Source: Prevotella sp.
GTDB taxonomy: Bacteria; Bacteroidota; Bacteroidia; Bacteroidales; Bacteroidaceae
Direction: 5' to 3'
NCBI GenBank assembly: GCA_017941345.1
Contig: JAGAWQ010000086.1
Coordinates: 1 to 55,519, forward strand
Length of the DNA stretch: 55,519 bases
Made by a program: the position numbers and the translations under genes. The notes under the pieces are model-generated. The model did no database searches. It saw nothing but the letters and a program-made list of their open reading frames with translations, and had not been told where the DNA came from. Below are positions 24,655 through 31,836 of the stretch, one piece after another (within the stretch, counting starts at the first letter, position 1; the number at the start of each line of letters is the position of its first letter).

Positions 24655-26175
24655 ATGAAAAAAAAGACTATTATGGCACTGATGGCATCAGCGATGCTGA
24701 CAGTATCGGCAGGATTCATGACATCCTGCACAGACAACAGTGACAATCCCACAGTAAACGACAATCCTAATGCGCAGACAGACGCACCGGCATTCGACGA
24801 GAACAACATAGTACTCGCCTTTGTCGGCATGAGCGACATCCACATTATGGAGGATCCGGCCACAAGCATGAAGGGCATTCTCGATGCCATTACGGCTATG
24901 GGGAAGACCCCTGAAGACCTTAGCGTAGACATGCAGAGACTGCTGGATACGTCGTTCAAGACCAACGAATCGTTCCAAAAGGCATTCCCCTTTCTGGCAG
25001 CCAAATCGGGGCGCGGACTCGATGCACTGGTGGTGCCGGGCGACCTGACCAACAACGGGCGGCAGGCAGAAATCGACACACTCGTGAAGTATCTCAATGC
25101 CGAACCGACCATCAATACCAAGCCCATCCTGTTCAGTTCCGGCAACCACGACCTCTTTAGCGACCCCACCGAAGGCTCGTTCACCCAGCGCATAAAGGCA
25201 ACGCTGCCCACCACGGCCTACGCTGCCGACATCAAGCCATTGGGAGCCAACGACTCGCGCCACTCGGTAGTGGGCGGCATCCATTTCATCCAGATTAATG
25301 TCGACAACTACGAATGGAGCAAGGGCGTTTATCTCGTGCCAACCCTTCGCTGGTTAGAGGCGGAGATGGCCGAGGCTGCCAAGGCAGACCCCACAAAACC
25401 CATCTTCGTGACGTCACACCTGGCCATTCCTGGCACGGTGACGGGCAGCAACTTGGTCACCAACGGGGCTGACGATGCGGTGTGGGCGTGCGACTACATC
25501 AAACCCATTCTCGACAAGTACCCACAGGCATTTCTGCTGAGCGGCCACACCCACTTCTCTATGAACGACGAGCGCGATATCGTGCAGGACAAATTTACAA
25601 TGATGAATATCGGCCCCGTGCATTACCTGATTTCCGACCTTGGCTTCTGGAACTTGAGCGAAGGCCAGGGGCAGCTGATTGACGAATATGCCGACCATCC
25701 ACAGGCCACGCTGTTCGAGGTGGACAAGAATGGCACAACACGCATCCGCTGCTACGACTGTGGGCGAGGTGAACTGATAGGCGAACCGTTCATCGTCAAT
25801 GCCCCAGGCTATCGCAACTCACTGACGACATACGGCCTCGACCGTGCCAACAAGCCTGGCCCGACATTCCCTGCCTCGGCCACTATTCAGACAACCGTCA
25901 AGGACGGTGAGGTGTTGCTCTCATTCCCCCGTGCCAACGGCAACGGCTCGCAGGTGTATTACTATCTCGTCAAAATCGACAACGGTTCAGGTACGCCCGA
26001 AGAGCGCAAATACCAAACCGACATTTTCTCCGTGGCCCAGGAAAGTGAAATGGCGGCAACCGTCAGCATCAGTCTTGGCAAGTTGGACACCGGAAAGACT
26101 TACACTGTCACCGTCACGGCCTGCAATGTGTGGGACAAGGCAGGTGACACGCTGACCACGGTTATTAACCTCTAA
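24655..26175 (+). CDS. Calcineurin-like metallophosphoesterase lipoprotein
   Basis: 506 aa. The lipoprotein signal ends GFMTSC with Cys at 25, followed by an Asn/Asp-rich linker. The metallophosphoesterase motifs are in order: SDIH (D61, H63), VVPGDLTN (D130), SGNHD (163-166), TSHL (H255) and SGHTH (297-300), so the dinuclear metal site looks complete. After about residue 385 a fibronectin-III-like beta domain follows (PTFPASATIQTTVKDGEVLLSF ... TYTVTVTACNVWDKAG). It probably hydrolyses phosphate mono- or diesters at the cell envelope; the substrate is unknown. It is first of two genes, 11 nt before the DUF3089-GDPD gene. Confidence 0.88.
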   Translation: MKKKTIMALMASAMLTVSAGFMTSCTDNSDNPTVNDNPNAQTDAPAFDENNIVLAFVGMSDIHIMEDPATSMKGILDAITAMGKTPEDLSVDMQRLLDTSFKTNESFQKAFPFLAAKSGRGLDALVVPGDLTNNGRQAEIDTLVKYLNAEPTINTKPILFSSGNHDLFSDPTEGSFTQRIKATLPTTAYAADIKPLGANDSRHSVVGGIHFIQINVDNYEWSKGVYLVPTLRWLEAEMAEAAKADPTKPIFVTSHLAIPGTVTGSNLVTNGADDAVWACDYIKPILDKYPQAFLLSGHTHFSMNDERDIVQDKFTMMNIGPVHYLISDLGFWNLSEGQGQLIDEYADHPQATLFEVDKNGTTRIRCYDCGRGELIGEPFIVNAPGYRNSLTTYGLDRANKPGPTFPASATIQTTVKDGEVLLSFPRANGNGSQVYYYLVKIDNGSGTPEERKYQTDIFSVAQESEMAATVSISLGKLDTGKTYTVTVTACNVWDKAGDTLTTVINL

Positions 26176-26186
26176 ACGACATATCC

Positions 26187-28280
26187 ATGAAACGAATGGA
26201 TAATTTCTTTGCCACTGCCGTATCAGCGATACTGGCAGTGGCAGTGTCGGCTTGTTCTGACAGCAACGATAATCCTGTGAATCCCAATCCGCAGCCTGCG
26301 GATGGGATTCCTGCTGTTGTAAAAAACTTGCCAGGATATGAAACGTGGGATTCTCCTGTTGACTACAGTAAAGCAGAAAATTGGGCAGCCTTGCCAGCTA
26401 AGGTTGACAAGGCATACGACGTGTTTTACTTGCAACCCACGTCATGGAGCGTTGCTGAGGGCGAGACCTGCCGAGTGGCAAGTCTCGACAACCAGACGAT
26501 GCGCTATGGTGGCATCATCTGTTCTGCCATACACGCCCAAGCCGTATTTGGCGATTATTGTAACGTCTACTGTCCCTATTATCGCCAAGTTGATGCTGAA
26601 TATATTGGTGAAGTGTCGTGGGAAGAGGCGCAGGAACTTTGGCAATATGAGGCAAGCAAAGATCCTATGCAAGCATTAGACTACTACTTTGAGCACTACA
26701 ATCAAGGCCGTCCTTTCTTCTTGGCAGGTCACTCGCAGGGTTCTGCCATCACCAAGGCTCTACTTGCAGGTTATTTCAAGGAGCATCCCGACTACCTGAT
26801 CCGCATGATTGCCGCCTATCCGCTGGGCTATGCCATCACTACTGATTACTTACAGAAGAATCCGCACCTGAAATTTGCTGAGGGGGCAGATGATACTGGT
26901 GTCATCGTGTCGTGGAACGTGGAGGGTGCCGAGAACAAGACGCAACGTAACATCGTTGTGGCTCCAAGCGGTTCACTTAGTATCAACCCGCTTAATTGGA
27001 AACTCGATGCTACACCCGCTTCAATCACTGAGAATAAAGGTTCGTTGCTTGTTACAGATATGGCTGATTTTGTGAATGAAATCCAGACAAGAGGAACAGA
27101 TGCTGCCATTGCTGTTCACATGACCGAGGGACTATCTGATGCCGCTATCGACACGGAACGTGGTGTCGTTGTGACTACAGCCGATGCTGCCTACCGCCAT
27201 GCAAATAATGGCATCTTCGGTACAGCCAGCTACCACTCGTTCGACTGGCTATTCTTCATAGGCAATCTGCGCGAAAATGTGGGCACTCGCATTGCTTCCT
27301 ATGAGCAGAAGCCTGTAGCCCGTATCATGGCGCATCGCGGTGCTTCTGCCTATGCACCAGAGAATACACTGTCTGCATTTCAGGCAGCCTACGATCTGGG
27401 GGCCGATGGTTTCGAGACTGACATCCACATCACCAAGGACAATCAACTTGTCGTAGCCCACAACTACAGCATAGATGGTAATTCAAACGGTACAGGCTAC
27501 ATTCAAGACCTTACCTTAGAGGAACTGCGTCAGTACGACTATGGTTCATGGTTTGACGCTAAGTTTGCTGGGGAACCTATAGCCACACTCGACGAATGTC
27601 TTGCCAAGGCAAAAGAACTTAAGCTCTTTGCTAACTTGGAAATGAAGGCTCCGTTGCATCCTGTCACTGACTATGTGCGTCTCATTGCCGAGGCTATCGA
27701 TCGCTCAGGCATTGACAAGAGCCGTGTCATGGTTTCAGCATTCAATCACTCGATGTTGAAGGAGATGAAACAGCGTCAGCCCGACATACGTGTCGGTGCC
27801 CTGATGTTACCACAGTTGTTCTACTTGCTTGTCGATTTTGATGGAATCATCATCGACCATACGAAGCCGTTGGCCGACCTTACCGTTACTGACCTGAATA
27901 TGCCAGCTAACAAGGAGGATTTCATGCTCTTTGGCATAGCAGGTGCTACACCAGAGGATGTCATTTTAGAAATTCTTCGCCAATGGGCAGGTACTTTTAA
28001 TGGAGCCAACTGGAGTGAGGTTTCCCTCCAGTTCCAGTTGCAGGCTGATGCCGCCAAATATGTCGACAGTCTCGGCTTTCAACTAGACTATCTCCATCCA
28101 GAATGGCACTCGTTACAACTCGATCCGCAACTCTGCGCCAAAATGCATGCCCGTGGCATCGGTGTGAATGTTTGGACGCCCAACGATGAAACTGACCTCA
28201 AGGCAGTGCTACAGTATAACATTGACGGCATCATCACCGATGTCCCTGACGTGGCGTTAAAACTGCAAGGAAGAATGTAA
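26187..28280 (+). CDS. Lipoprotein fusion: DUF3089 alpha/beta hydrolase + glycerophosphodiester phosphodiesterase
   Basis: 697 aa. The lipoprotein signal ends VSAC (Cys 23). Residues about 50-365 match DUF3089: DVFYLQPTSW, YCPYYRQVD, a nucleophile elbow FFLAGHSQGS (Ser 183) and a late His (YHSFDW, H350). Residues about 378-695 are a GDPD barrel: MAHRGASAYAPENT (H383, R384, E392), GFETDIHIT (E410, D412) and VVAH (H425). GDPDs cleave deacylated phospholipid head-groups, giving glycerol-3-phosphate and an alcohol. The DUF3089 half looks like an esterase/lipase. One surface lipoprotein may therefore deacylate and then cleave phospholipids (inference). It follows the phosphoesterase gene by 11 nt. 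Its base use seems more AT-rich than the preceding gene. Confidence 0.85.
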   Translation: MKRMDNFFATAVSAILAVAVSACSDSNDNPVNPNPQPADGIPAVVKNLPGYETWDSPVDYSKAENWAALPAKVDKAYDVFYLQPTSWSVAEGETCRVASLDNQTMRYGGIICSAIHAQAVFGDYCNVYCPYYRQVDAEYIGEVSWEEAQELWQYEASKDPMQALDYYFEHYNQGRPFFLAGHSQGSAITKALLAGYFKEHPDYLIRMIAAYPLGYAITTDYLQKNPHLKFAEGADDTGVIVSWNVEGAENKTQRNIVVAPSGSLSINPLNWKLDATPASITENKGSLLVTDMADFVNEIQTRGTDAAIAVHMTEGLSDAAIDTERGVVVTTADAAYRHANNGIFGTASYHSFDWLFFIGNLRENVGTRIASYEQKPVARIMAHRGASAYAPENTLSAFQAAYDLGADGFETDIHITKDNQLVVAHNYSIDGNSNGTGYIQDLTLEELRQYDYGSWFDAKFAGEPIATLDECLAKAKELKLFANLEMKAPLHPVTDYVRLIAEAIDRSGIDKSRVMVSAFNHSMLKEMKQRQPDIRVGALMLPQLFYLLVDFDGIIIDHTKPLADLTVTDLNMPANKEDFMLFGIAGATPEDVILEILRQWAGTFNGANWSEVSLQFQLQADAAKYVDSLGFQLDYLHPEWHSLQLDPQLCAKMHARGIGVNVWTPNDETDLKAVLQYNIDGIITDVPDVALKLQGRM

Positions 28281-28362
28281 TTCTTCGCCAATGCAGTGTT
28301 CTTTGCGTAGTCAGCAACCATTAAACAGTAGTTTTTCAAGGATTGTAACAAAGATTTCAAGC

Positions 28363-28392
28363 AGTGGGGAAGGCCTTTCGGTCTTTCCCACT
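28363..28392 (+). terminator. Terminator after the DUF3089-GDPD gene
   Basis: AGTGGGGAAGGCC and GGTCTTTCCCACT form a stem with a TTTC loop. The sequence after it (AATTTTG) gives only a short U-run. Confidence 0.6.
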
Positions 28393-28396
28393 AATT

Positions 28397-28470
28397 TTGC
28401 CAAAAATTTGGCGAGCCTGCTCACGCTCGGCCATTGATGCGAGCATCATGGCTCTCGCTTAATCGCAGCC
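28397..28470. other. Cluster of small hairpins, non-coding
   Basis: Successive short inverted repeats: GCCAAA-AA-TTTGGC, GAGC...GCTC within TGGCGAGCCTGCTCACGCTC, TGATGC-GA-GCATCA, and GCGAG...CTCGC. They recall the hairpin GAGCATG...CATGCTC of repeat element 3, but no heptamer array is present. Function unknown. It forms part of the gene-free stretch 28281-28761. Confidence 0.4.
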
Positions 28471-28491
28471 TTGCCGGCGAATTCATCTTAA

Positions 28492-28641
28492 CATCAAATC
28501 AAGTCTGCAAATTCGACGATGTTCCCCCACAACTTCGACGAGGGCTACGAGCAGAGCGGCTTCCACAAATACACTGGCTGGGGCAACTGGCTCCGCATGA
28601 ACGAGCAGTCACTTGCCCACAACCCGCAGTGTGGGAAATAA
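28492..28641 (+). pseudogene. Relic 3' end of an unknown gene
   Basis: An open frame of about 49 codons ends at TAA 28639-28641 and reads like a protein C-terminus (MFPHNFDEGYEQSGFHKYTG, then WGNWLRMNEQSLAHNPQCGK). It has no promoter and begins within non-coding hairpin sequence. A strong terminator follows 4 nt later, as at a real gene end. Most likely the remains of a deleted gene; I do not recognise the family. Confidence 0.45.
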
Positions 28642-28646
28642 GCAAG

Positions 28647-28673
28647 AGGGGTGGTTCAATACCACCCCTTTTT
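28647..28673 (+). terminator. Strong intrinsic terminator
   Basis: AGGGGTGGT (28647-28655), loop TCAAT, ACCACCCCT (28661-28669), then TTTT. It follows the relic gene end and isolates the ECF sigma operon. Confidence 0.85.
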
Positions 28674-28727
28674 AGTGTCCCCTATATACAGAAAATTTAA
28701 AATAACAAAAAAGTGGAGGTAGGTTTT

Positions 28728-28758
28728 AAACTTTTCAGACGTTCGGGAGTCATATAGG
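28728..28758 (+). promoter_or_regulatory. Candidate ECF-type autoregulated promoter
   Basis: AAACTTTT (28728-28735), then 13 nt, then GTCATATAGG (28749-28758), directly before the sigma gene. Bacteroidetes ECF operons often carry an aACTTTT ... cGTCtTATAgg pair at this place, so autoregulation is suggested. The housekeeping -7 pattern is absent. Confidence 0.4.
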
Positions 28759-28761
28759 TGT

Positions 28762-29316
28762 ATGGAGACAGAAATACATCAAGCACAACTGCAGGAAATG
28801 CTGAAAGACCCCAGCCAGCGCGAAAAGGGTTTCCGACTGCTGATGAAGCAATATGGCGAGACGCTATACTGGCACATACGCCGCATTGTAGTGGGTCACG
28901 ACGACGCAGAAGACGTACTGCAGGAGACGTGCATCAAGATATTCAGCAGCATCGACTCGTTCAGAGGTGACGGCAAGCTGACTACATGGATTTACAGCAT
29001 AGCGACACGCGAGGCGCTGACTCAGTTGCGAAAACAGACGCACGTATTCCAAAGCATTGACTCGCTGGGCTCGACGCTGGCAGAACGTCTGGAGGCAGAG
29101 ACCCCGATGGACGCGAACACAACGGAGGTGCTGTTCCAAAAGGCACTGCTGACACTACCCACCCAACAGCGCATCGCCTTCAACCTGCGCTACTACGACG
29201 AGATGAGTTACGACGAGATAGCCAACATCACAGGCAAGAACGTCAATACCCTAAAGGCGAACTATCACTTCGCACAAGACAAAGTTAAGAAATATATTAA
29301 AGAACATACAGCATGA
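28762..29316 (+). CDS. ECF-type RNA polymerase sigma factor
   Basis: 184 aa. The sigma-70 region 2 lies at about 25-95 (GFRLLMKQYGETLYWHIRRIVVGHDDAEDVLQETCIKIF...TTWIYSIATREAL) and region 4 at about 125-180 (ALLTLPTQQRIAFNLRYYDEMSYDEIANITGKNVNTLKANYHFAQDKV). It directs RNA polymerase to a stress or envelope regulon. Its stop overlaps the next ORF (ATGA), as sigma/anti-sigma pairs commonly do. Confidence 0.95.
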   Translation: METEIHQAQLQEMLKDPSQREKGFRLLMKQYGETLYWHIRRIVVGHDDAEDVLQETCIKIFSSIDSFRGDGKLTTWIYSIATREALTQLRKQTHVFQSIDSLGSTLAERLEAETPMDANTTEVLFQKALLTLPTQQRIAFNLRYYDEMSYDEIANITGKNVNTLKANYHFAQDKVKKYIKEHTA

Positions 29317-29645
29317 AAGAAGTACAGAACATAGGCAAACGGATGCCCTACGCTGAGAGCGAGGACTACCTGAAGGGGCTGATTAGCCAGGCTACGGAGC
29401 AGGCTATATTGCAAGGAGCAAGGGGCAAGACACGGGTGATCCGAATGTGGTTGGCGGCAGCAGCGGCAGCTCTGGTGCTGATAGCGGGGCTGACCATCAC
29501 CTACTTCCATCAGAGCAGCGCGGAGGAGTTAGTGGCTGAGCAGACGGCAAAGGGTCCGATAGACCAATTCCTGGACAACCTGACGGACGACGAGGCCCAG
29601 CAGCTGGCCTACTATGAGATAGAAGACATTCCAGAATATTATTAA
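29313..29645 (+). CDS. Single-pass membrane protein, probable anti-sigma factor
   Basis: 110 aa. Cytoplasmic N-terminus of about 45 residues (MKEVQNIGKRMPYAESEDYL), one transmembrane helix at about 46-65 (WLAAAAAALVLIAGLTITYF), and a short acidic periplasmic tail (FLDNLTDDEAQQLAYYEIEDIPEYY). The overlap with the sigma gene and this topology suggest it holds the sigma factor inactive at the membrane. No zinc-binding anti-sigma motif is visible. The assignment is by context. Confidence 0.7.
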   Translation: MKEVQNIGKRMPYAESEDYLKGLISQATEQAILQGARGKTRVIRMWLAAAAAALVLIAGLTITYFHQSSAEELVAEQTAKGPIDQFLDNLTDDEAQQLAYYEIEDIPEYY

Positions 29646-29652
29646 AATAAAA

Positions 29653-29732
29653 AACAACACAGACAACTTTAGACAACATAGGACAACCATTCCGGAAAGT
29701 TGTTATAGTTGTAATAAGTTGCCATAGTTGTC
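29653..29732. repeat. Inverted 10-bp-period array (ACAAC / GTTGT)
   Basis: ACAAC occurs at 29654, 29663, 29673 and 29683. GTTGT (one GTTGC) occurs at 29699, 29708, 29718 and 29727. The two sets face each other around the palindrome TTCCGGAA (29690-29697). The spacing of 9-10 bp equals one helix turn. It fills the gap between the anti-sigma and Spy-like genes. Confidence 0.75.
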
Positions 29733-29769
29733 TTAGATAATAAGTCAAACAAAAAAACAAACAAACAAG

Positions 29770-30240
29770 ATGAAACAACTAATGATGACGATGTTGCTGG
29801 CCATTGTAGCAATGACGGCAACTGCACAAGACAAGAAGGCTGAAGGAATCAACGAGAAGTATTTCGACGCCAGAGTAAGCGAACTGGTCTACCAACTGGA
29901 TATGACCAACGACCAGAAGACGAAGTTCGTACCCATCTACAAGCGCTACTGCGAGGAGATGAAAGCCCTCATGAGACCTGCTATGAAGCATAAGAAAGAA
30001 ATGAAGGATAAGCAAAAGGGCGAGCATAAGAAGCTGACTGACGAGGAGAAGCTGGCTCGCACCAAGAAGCGCATGGAGTGCCAGCAGCAGGCTCAGGCCA
30101 TCCGACTGAAATATCTTGACGAGTTCTCAACGGTGCTCAGTGCACATCAGGTCAACAAGTTCTTCGAAGTGGAGGGAAAAATGCAGAAGAAGCTGATGGA
30201 GCGGAGAATGCATCATAAAGGTAAAAAAGATAAAAGGTAA
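29770..30240 (+). CDS. Spy/CpxP-like periplasmic protein
   Basis: 156 aa. The signal peptide MKQLMMTMLLAIVAMTATAQ is followed by a highly charged all-helical chain with LDMTNDQKTKFVPIYKRYCEEMKAL and LSAHQVNKFFEVEGKMQKKLMERRM, two stretches like the LTxxQ motifs of the Spy/CpxP/zinc-resistance group. These proteins act as periplasmic chaperones or metal/stress sensors. Third gene of the ECF operon, consistent with a stress-response output. The last residues (KGKKDKR) are encoded by an AAAGGTA-type repeat array that continues past the stop codon. Confidence 0.75.
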   Translation: MKQLMMTMLLAIVAMTATAQDKKAEGINEKYFDARVSELVYQLDMTNDQKTKFVPIYKRYCEEMKALMRPAMKHKKEMKDKQKGEHKKLTDEEKLARTKKRMECQQQAQAIRLKYLDEFSTVLSAHQVNKFFEVEGKMQKKLMERRMHHKGKKDKR

Positions 30241-30268
30241 AAAGGTAAAAGGTAAAAAGGTAAAAAAA
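30217..30268 (+). repeat. AAAGGTA-type tandem array at the 3' end of the Spy-like gene
   Basis: Seven or so 7-9-nt units of AAAGGTA/AAAAGGTA type. The first units are translated as the Lys-rich end of the Spy-like protein and the rest lie between its stop codon and the terminator. Confidence 0.8.
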
Positions 30269-30302
30269 TGGGCTGACTTGGTGTTCAGTCCGTTTTTTTT
30301 TT
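30269..30302 (+). terminator. Terminator of the ECF operon
   Basis: GGGCTGA and TCAGTCC (one G-T pair) form a 7-bp stem with an 8-nt loop, followed by G and a run of ten T. The T-run abuts the mlaE -7 box. Confidence 0.7.
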
Positions 30303-30303
30303 G

Positions 30304-30311
30304 TACCTTTG
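30304..30311 (+). promoter_or_regulatory. -7 box for mlaEF
   Basis: TACCTTTG, beginning 2 bp after the T-run of the preceding terminator. Its TTG (30278-30280) is 23 bp away, slightly long. The predicted start site is only a few bases before ATG 30320. Confidence 0.65.
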
Positions 30312-30319
30312 CAGCCGAA

Positions 30320-31072
30320 ATGATAGACATGTTACATAATTGGCTGACGACATTCGGACGTTTCATCATGCTGATGGGACGCACGTTCAGCGTGCCTGAG
30401 CGGTTCCGTATGTTCTGGAAACAGTATGTCAAGGAGATGACTCAGTTGGGCATCGACTCGATAGGCATCGTGTTGCTCATCTCGTTCTTCATCGGTGCAG
30501 TCATCTGTATCCAGATGAAGCTGAACATCCAAAGCCCGTGGATGCCCCGCTGGGTGACGGGTTACACAACGCGTGAAATCATGCTACTGGAGTTCTCGTC
30601 GAGCATCATGTGTCTGATACTGGCGGGAAAGGTAGGTTCGAACATCGCATCGGAGATAGGTACCATGCGGGTGACACAGCAGATTGACGCACTGGACATC
30701 ATGGGTGTGAACTCAGCCTGCTACCTGATACTGCCTAAGATACTGGGCATGCTGACCATCATGCCGCTGCTGGTCATCTTCTCATCAGCGATGGGTATTG
30801 TGGGAGCCTACGGAACGGCATTCATTGCCCACATCATCGTACCCGACGACCTGACGCTGGGCCTGCAGCACTCGTTCCAGTCTTGGTTTGTGTGGATGAG
30901 CATCATCAAAAGCCTTTTCTTCGCCTTCATCATATCGGCAGTACCCTCGTACTTCGGTTATACGGTAGAAGGCGGTTCAGTGAACGTGGGCAAAGCCTCG
31001 ACCAACGCCGTCGTGTCGTCGAGTGTACTGATACTATGTAGTGACGTTTTCCTAACACAGCTGTTGTCATGA
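30320..31072 (+). CDS. mlaE: MlaE-family ABC transporter permease
   Basis: 250 aa from ATG 30320; ATG 30329 is possible and gives a longer leader. A frame from TTG 30278 would run through the terminator and promoter and is rejected. Five or so membrane helices. The MlaE signature region (TTREIMLLEFSSSIMCLILAGKVGSNIASEIGTMRVTQQIDALDIMG, about residues 85-135, in two parts) is clear. MlaE is the inner-membrane permease of the MCE phospholipid transport system, which keeps the outer membrane asymmetric. It overlaps mlaF by 4 nt. No MCE-domain (MlaD) gene follows here, although one often does. Confidence 0.93.
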   Translation: MIDMLHNWLTTFGRFIMLMGRTFSVPERFRMFWKQYVKEMTQLGIDSIGIVLLISFFIGAVICIQMKLNIQSPWMPRWVTGYTTREIMLLEFSSSIMCLILAGKVGSNIASEIGTMRVTQQIDALDIMGVNSACYLILPKILGMLTIMPLLVIFSSAMGIVGAYGTAFIAHIIVPDDLTLGLQHSFQSWFVWMSIIKSLFFAFIISAVPSYFGYTVEGGSVNVGKASTNAVVSSSVLILCSDVFLTQLLS

Positions 31073-31836
31073 TTGAAGTCAAGAACCTATACAAGAACTT
31101 TGACGGTCGCGATGTACTGAGCGATATCAACACCGTGTTCGAGGACGGCAAGACGAACCTCATCATCGGACAGAGCGGTAGCGGAAAGACGGTGCTGATG
31201 AAGAATCTGGTGGGACTGTTTGAACCCACCAGCGGACAGATTCTGTACGACGGACGTGACTTCGTGCAGATGTCGAAACAGGAAAAGGTACAAATGCGCC
31301 GCGAGATGGGAATGATTTTCCAGTCGGCAGCACTCTTCGACTCGCTGACGGTACTGGAGAACGTGATGTTCCCGTTGGACATGTTCTCACAGATGACCCT
31401 GCGCGAGCGTCAGCAACGGGCTATGGACTGTCTGGACCGCGTGAATCTGGTGGGAGCGGAAGGCAAGTATCCGGGCGAAATCAGCGGTGGTATGCAGAAA
31501 CGTGTCGCCATAGCCCGCGCCATTGCACTAAATCCCAAATACCTGTTCTGCGATGAGCCTAACTCAGGACTTGACCCTAAGACCAGTCTGGTGATTGACG
31601 ACCTGTTGCACTCCATCACCCAGGAATTCAACATGACAACCATCATCAATACCCACGACATGAACTCGGTGATGGGTATTGGCGAGAATATCATCTTCAT
31701 CTACGAAGGACATAAAGAATGGCAAGGCGTCAGCAGCCAGATTATGAACTCCACGAACAAGCGGCTGACGGACTTCATCTTCGCTAGCGACCTGCTGAAG
31801 GAGATGCGTGCAGCCGTGATGACAACTGAGAAATAA
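31069..31836 (+). CDS. mlaF: MlaF-family ABC transporter ATP-binding protein
   Basis: 255 aa. Walker A is GQSGSGKT, the Q-loop MIFQSAALFDSLTV is characteristic of MlaF, the signature is ISGGMQKR and Walker B is YLFCDEPNSGLDP, with H-loop NTHDM. It powers phospholipid movement through MlaE. It begins inside the mlaE stop codon. The 3' end overlaps the converging GH5 gene by 53 bp. Confidence 0.95.
   Translation: MIEVKNLYKNFDGRDVLSDINTVFEDGKTNLIIGQSGSGKTVLMKNLVGLFEPTSGQILYDGRDFVQMSKQEKVQMRREMGMIFQSAALFDSLTVLENVMFPLDMFSQMTLRERQQRAMDCLDRVNLVGAEGKYPGEISGGMQKRVAIARAIALNPKYLFCDEPNSGLDPKTSLVIDDLLHSITQEFNMTTIINTHDMNSVMGIGENIIFIYEGHKEWQGVSSQIMNSTNKRLTDFIFASDLLKEMRAAVMTTEK

Noticed and set aside
28281-28761. 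Insertion sequence remnant
   Set aside because: No transposase fragment, terminal inverted repeats or target duplication visible; only hairpins, a relic gene end and terminators.
30278-30319. MlaE start at TTG 30278
   Set aside because: The interval contains the ECF-operon terminator and the -7 box.
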